Shown: positions 22,697 to 24,508 of the stretch, piece by piece
How the letters are laid out: each line of letters starts with the position of its first letter
Numbering within the stretch: the stretch's first letter is position 1
Source: Puniceicoccales bacterium
Lineage (GTDB): Bacteria; Verrucomicrobiota; Verrucomicrobiia; Opitutales; LL51
NCBI GenBank assembly: GCA_031278845.1
Contig: JAITJQ010000056.1
Span: 1-24,508 of the forward strand
Reading direction: 5' to 3'
Length of the DNA: 24,508 nucleotides
Program-made: the position numbers and the translations under genes
Notes under the pieces: model-generated
The model's database searches: none
What the model was told of the DNA's origin: nothing
The model's input: the letters and a program-made list of their open reading frames with translations, nothing else

Positions 22697-23209
22697 GTGA
22701 GTGCATTTTTTATATTTGTTTTGACAACATTCCTGCTAGTTTTATGCATGATTACCATTCTGTTCATCCTTATGCAGCGCCCAAGCGAAGAATCGGGCAT
22801 GGGCGCTACCCTTGGCGGTAATGCAGTAACTTCGATTTTAGGCGGTGAAGGTGTCAATACACTCGCGCGAATCACTAAATATTGTGTCGCGATCTTCTTT
22901 AGTGTTTCGTTTATCCTTTCGCTACTCTATATGGCTCTCGAAAAAGACAATAGGCCACAAAATCTATTCCAGAAAAAAGAAGTTTGGGCGGCGGTAAATA
23001 CTGAAACTGATAAAGGGCTACTACCTCCTAATTCAGAAACATCATCTAAAATGGTTGATTCTATTCCTGCAGATCGTTTCTTAATCAGTTCCCAGGAAAA
23101 AACCGCCGCTTCAAAAGAAACTGCTCCGGAGGAGGCTGCAGAAGAAACCGCCGTCAGGAATATCGAAGAGGTGAAAATTCCTTCCGATGACGGTGAGTAT
23201 GTATTCTAG
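22697..23209 (+). CDS. secG: preprotein translocase subunit SecG
   Basis: This small inner-membrane subunit of the SecYEG channel assists protein export. The 170 residues have two membrane segments (about 3-27 and 58-78) joined by the family's cytoplasmic loop FILMQRPSEESGMGATLGGN followed by AVTSILGGEGVNTLARITKY. Most SecG proteins are 75-110 residues; here an acidic, Glu/Ala-rich tail of about 85 residues follows (SQEKTAASKETAPEEAAEET), which may be cytoplasmic or periplasmic depending on topology. The GTG at 22697 gives a full first helix and has no Shine-Dalgarno. The LolA-like gene follows within 10 bases, so the two are co-transcribed. Confidence 0.92.
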   Translation: MSAFFIFVLTTFLLVLCMITILFILMQRPSEESGMGATLGGNAVTSILGGEGVNTLARITKYCVAIFFSVSFILSLLYMALEKDNRPQNLFQKKEVWAAVNTETDKGLLPPNSETSSKMVDSIPADRFLISSQEKTAASKETAPEEAAEETAVRNIEEVKIPSDDGEYVF

Positions 23210-23216
23210 TTGGAGC

Positions 23217-23993
23217 ATGAAAGTTTCTAAATTTCTGCTCCCGTTAGTAGTTTTAGAGGTATCTCTGTCCGCTTGGGCTATCCCGAATGTGCGACATAGG
23301 AAATCTCTGGAACCCCTAACCGCCCAACAGGTTGCGGAAGTTGTCCAAAAATTAAAAACATTCCAGGGCTTGAATTGTGCCTTTATTTTCGATCTTAAGA
23401 CAACCATTGGTAAAACAACGGAAACCGAAGAAGGAAAGTTTTACTCCCAACAAAATACCAATGGAGTAAAGTTGCGATTTAATTTCGGCAATCGATCATT
23501 TTTATCCCTTGGGAAATCGGATGGCGAGATTTTTTGCTCGGAACAATCGGTAAAAATGACCCTCGATACTCCCATTTGGCCGGGACACCTCCTGAATTTT
23601 GCTGACATTTTAATGCCCTTTCTCGATTGGAATTCCTATGAGTATCGCCATCCAAAACGTATACAAGGTCGCAATACACATATCGTCCGCTTCAAAGAAT
23701 CGACGGGACGATTCGTTGATATCGCCTACGATCCCACTTTTGAAGCCATTTTGCGCTTTGAGTATCTCGACGAAAAAGAAAAATTATTGCGTACTTTCAA
23801 ACTCCTAAACTTCAAAAAAATCCAGAATATGTGGCTCATGAAATCGATTGAAATTAAAGACGTTCCCAGTAATACGACAACTCAATTGATCGTCAAAAAA
23901 GTAGCCGTTGACCAAACGATTTCCGTAAACCTTTTTGATAAAAATACCCTCGGGAAGCCTCCGGAAGATTGTTTAAACTATACCAATTTTTGA
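23217..23993 (+). CDS. LolA-like outer-membrane lipoprotein-sorting family protein
   Basis: This is a predicted periplasmic protein with a LolA/LppX-type half-barrel fold. The ATG at 23217 follows the secG stop by 7 bases and is preceded by GGAG; it gives a clean signal peptide (MKVSKFLLPLVVLEVSLSAWA). A longer start at 23187 would overlap secG. The roughly 258 residues include GKFYSQQNTNGVKLRF, a central lipid-binding-like region and FVDIAYDPTFEAILRFEYLD followed by MWLMKSIEIKDVPSNTTTQL, typical of the LolA_like family found in PVC and delta-proteobacterial genomes. It may help carry lipids or lipoproteins to the outer membrane. The family call rests on pattern, not on a catalytic motif. Confidence 0.75.
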   Translation: MKVSKFLLPLVVLEVSLSAWAIPNVRHRKSLEPLTAQQVAEVVQKLKTFQGLNCAFIFDLKTTIGKTTETEEGKFYSQQNTNGVKLRFNFGNRSFLSLGKSDGEIFCSEQSVKMTLDTPIWPGHLLNFADILMPFLDWNSYEYRHPKRIQGRNTHIVRFKESTGRFVDIAYDPTFEAILRFEYLDEKEKLLRTFKLLNFKKIQNMWLMKSIEIKDVPSNTTTQLIVKKVAVDQTISVNLFDKNTLGKPPEDCLNYTNF

Positions 23994-24004
23994 TAAACTG
24001 ATAT

Positions 24005-24271
24005 GGGGCTCTGCCCCATACCCCGCAAGGAGGCATAGCCTCCTTGACCTTCTTTGGCGGCCGAGCCCGGCGCGTTCCGCGCCGGGCTCGGCCGTAAGGT
24101 CAAAAATAAACTCTCTGACTTGTTTTTTTCTTTTAGTGCCGCGCAACTCCTGCGCAAATTGCGCCGGGTTTGCGCGGCACCTAATCTTTCTTTTTTTAAA
24201 CTAGCAGCCCCCGCGGCGAAGCCGCGGGGCTGGGCCTCCTGGCGGGGATTCTAAGGGCGCGCAGCCCTTAG
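24005..24271. repeat. array of GC-rich hairpin modules at the contig end
   Basis: Successive palindromes: GGGGC/GCCCC (24005-24017, loop tct); AAGGAGGC/GCCTCCTT (24027-24045, loop ata); a 16-bp stem starting GGCCGAGCCCGG (24059-24093, loop ttc); a nested cruciform with outer arms GTGCCGCGCA/TGCGCGGCAC (24136-24180) around GCGCAA/TTGCGC; CCCCGCGGC/GCCGCGGGG (24209-24229, loop gaa); and CTAAGGGC/GCCCTTAG (24251-24271). The linkers CTTTGGCGGCC, AAGGTCAAA and GGCGGGGATTCTAAGG match, in inverted orientation, those at 2380-2480. No protein-coding gene is credible in 23994-24508. Confidence 0.88.
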
Positions 24272-24278
24272 GTTGCTA

Positions 24279-24331
24279 TCCAGGGGGCTCCCGACTGTCC
24301 AAGGGGGCTCCAGCTGTCCAGGGGGGCTCTG
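24279..24331. repeat. three tandem 19-bp units
   Basis: Units starting at 24279, 24298 and 24317 share the pattern TCCA followed by a G run and GCTC, ending in CTG. Spacing is exactly 19 bases, and the third unit merges into the second copy of the 165-bp repeat. Confidence 0.7.
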
Positions 24332-24487
24332 CCCCATACCCCGCAAGGAGGCATAGCCTCCTTGACCTTCTTTGGCGGCCGAGCCCGGCGCGTTCCGCGC
24401 CGGGCGCGGCCGCAAGGTCAAAAATAAACTCTTTGTCTTGTTTTTTTGTTTTTGTGGCGCGCAACTCCTGCGCAAATTGCGCCGGGG
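24323..24487. repeat. second copy of a ~165-bp direct repeat (first copy 24005-24169)
   Basis: Aligned at a constant offset of 318 bases with no gaps, the two copies differ at only a few positions. One of these (T to G in the GC-rich stem) breaks a base pair of the long palindrome. The copies contain the first three hairpins of the array and the T-rich stretch after them. Such near-identical copies at the contig end probably explain why the assembly stops here. Confidence 0.9.
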
Positions 24488-24490
24488 TTG

Positions 24491-24508
24491 AGATCGGTAG
24501 AGCGTCGG
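24491..24508. other. probable sequencing-adapter remnant at the contig end
   Basis: AGATCGGTAGAGCGTCGG matches the Illumina TruSeq adapter start (AGATCGGAAGAGCGTCGT) at 16 of 18 positions. Homology between the two 165-bp copies ends just before it, at about 24487. This is technical, not biological, sequence. Confidence 0.85.

Noticed and set aside
24005..24487. CRISPR array
   Set aside because: The repeats are palindromic, unequal in length and without unique spacers of constant size, and no cas gene is present.

Overview
The window looks like the end of a contig from a host-associated Gram-negative bacterium, most likely of the PVC group and probably Verrucomicrobiota. This placement is inferred from gene order and protein style (ileS, a DksA-like gene and lspA in a row; secG followed by a LolA-like gene; a type II/IV pseudopilin; a RelE-like gene of a kind I associate with PVC genomes). 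No rRNA or other marker is present. Base composition is moderate to AT-rich, and most start codons lack a Shine-Dalgarno sequence.

Layout. 1-101 is the 3' end of an unrecognised gene. 187-2388 (+) is glgB. 2550-8308 (-) is a complete tripartite efflux operon (outer-membrane factor, membrane-fusion lipoprotein, RND pump) with a good promoter whose predicted start site falls on the GTG start codon. 8525-9289 (-) is a pseudopilin gene broken by two compensating homopolymer frameshifts. 9403-9672 holds two copies of a roughly 65-bp repeat, one of them an intact 22-codon reading frame. 9698-13669 (-) is ileS, a DksA-like gene and lspA. 13810-15504 (-) is a two-domain Fe3+-type ABC permease without a visible ATPase or binding protein. 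15556-18246 (-) is an AddB/RecB-like PD-(D/E)XK nuclease gene, divergent from a RelE-like gene (18317-18670, +). 18726-20027 (-) is an EamA transporter behind thioredoxin. 20428-22536 (-) is a cluster of lineage-specific, probably secreted proteins: an Ala/Ser-rich 327-residue protein, an ankyrin-like protein with a signal peptide that is frameshifted at a G7 tract, and a shuffled short paralogue. Two of these end in an identical CCAVQ tail that resembles a eukaryotic CaaX prenylation box. 22697-23993 (+) is secG followed by a LolA-like gene. 23994-24508 is an array of GC-rich palindromes; its last 18 bases match an Illumina adapter.

Two themes stand out. First, a family of GC-rich modular hairpin repeats lies at gene 3' ends. 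Conserved linkers join perfect palindromes whose stems differ but whose loops are nearly always three bases. In two places these repeats supply the C-terminal codons of the neighbouring gene (glgB and the AddB-like gene). Second, the effector-like cluster shows tandem duplication, exchange of C-terminal tails, homopolymer tracts and a possible host-lipidation motif, which suggests an intimate association with a eukaryotic host. All functional statements rest on reading the sequence; no searches were run.
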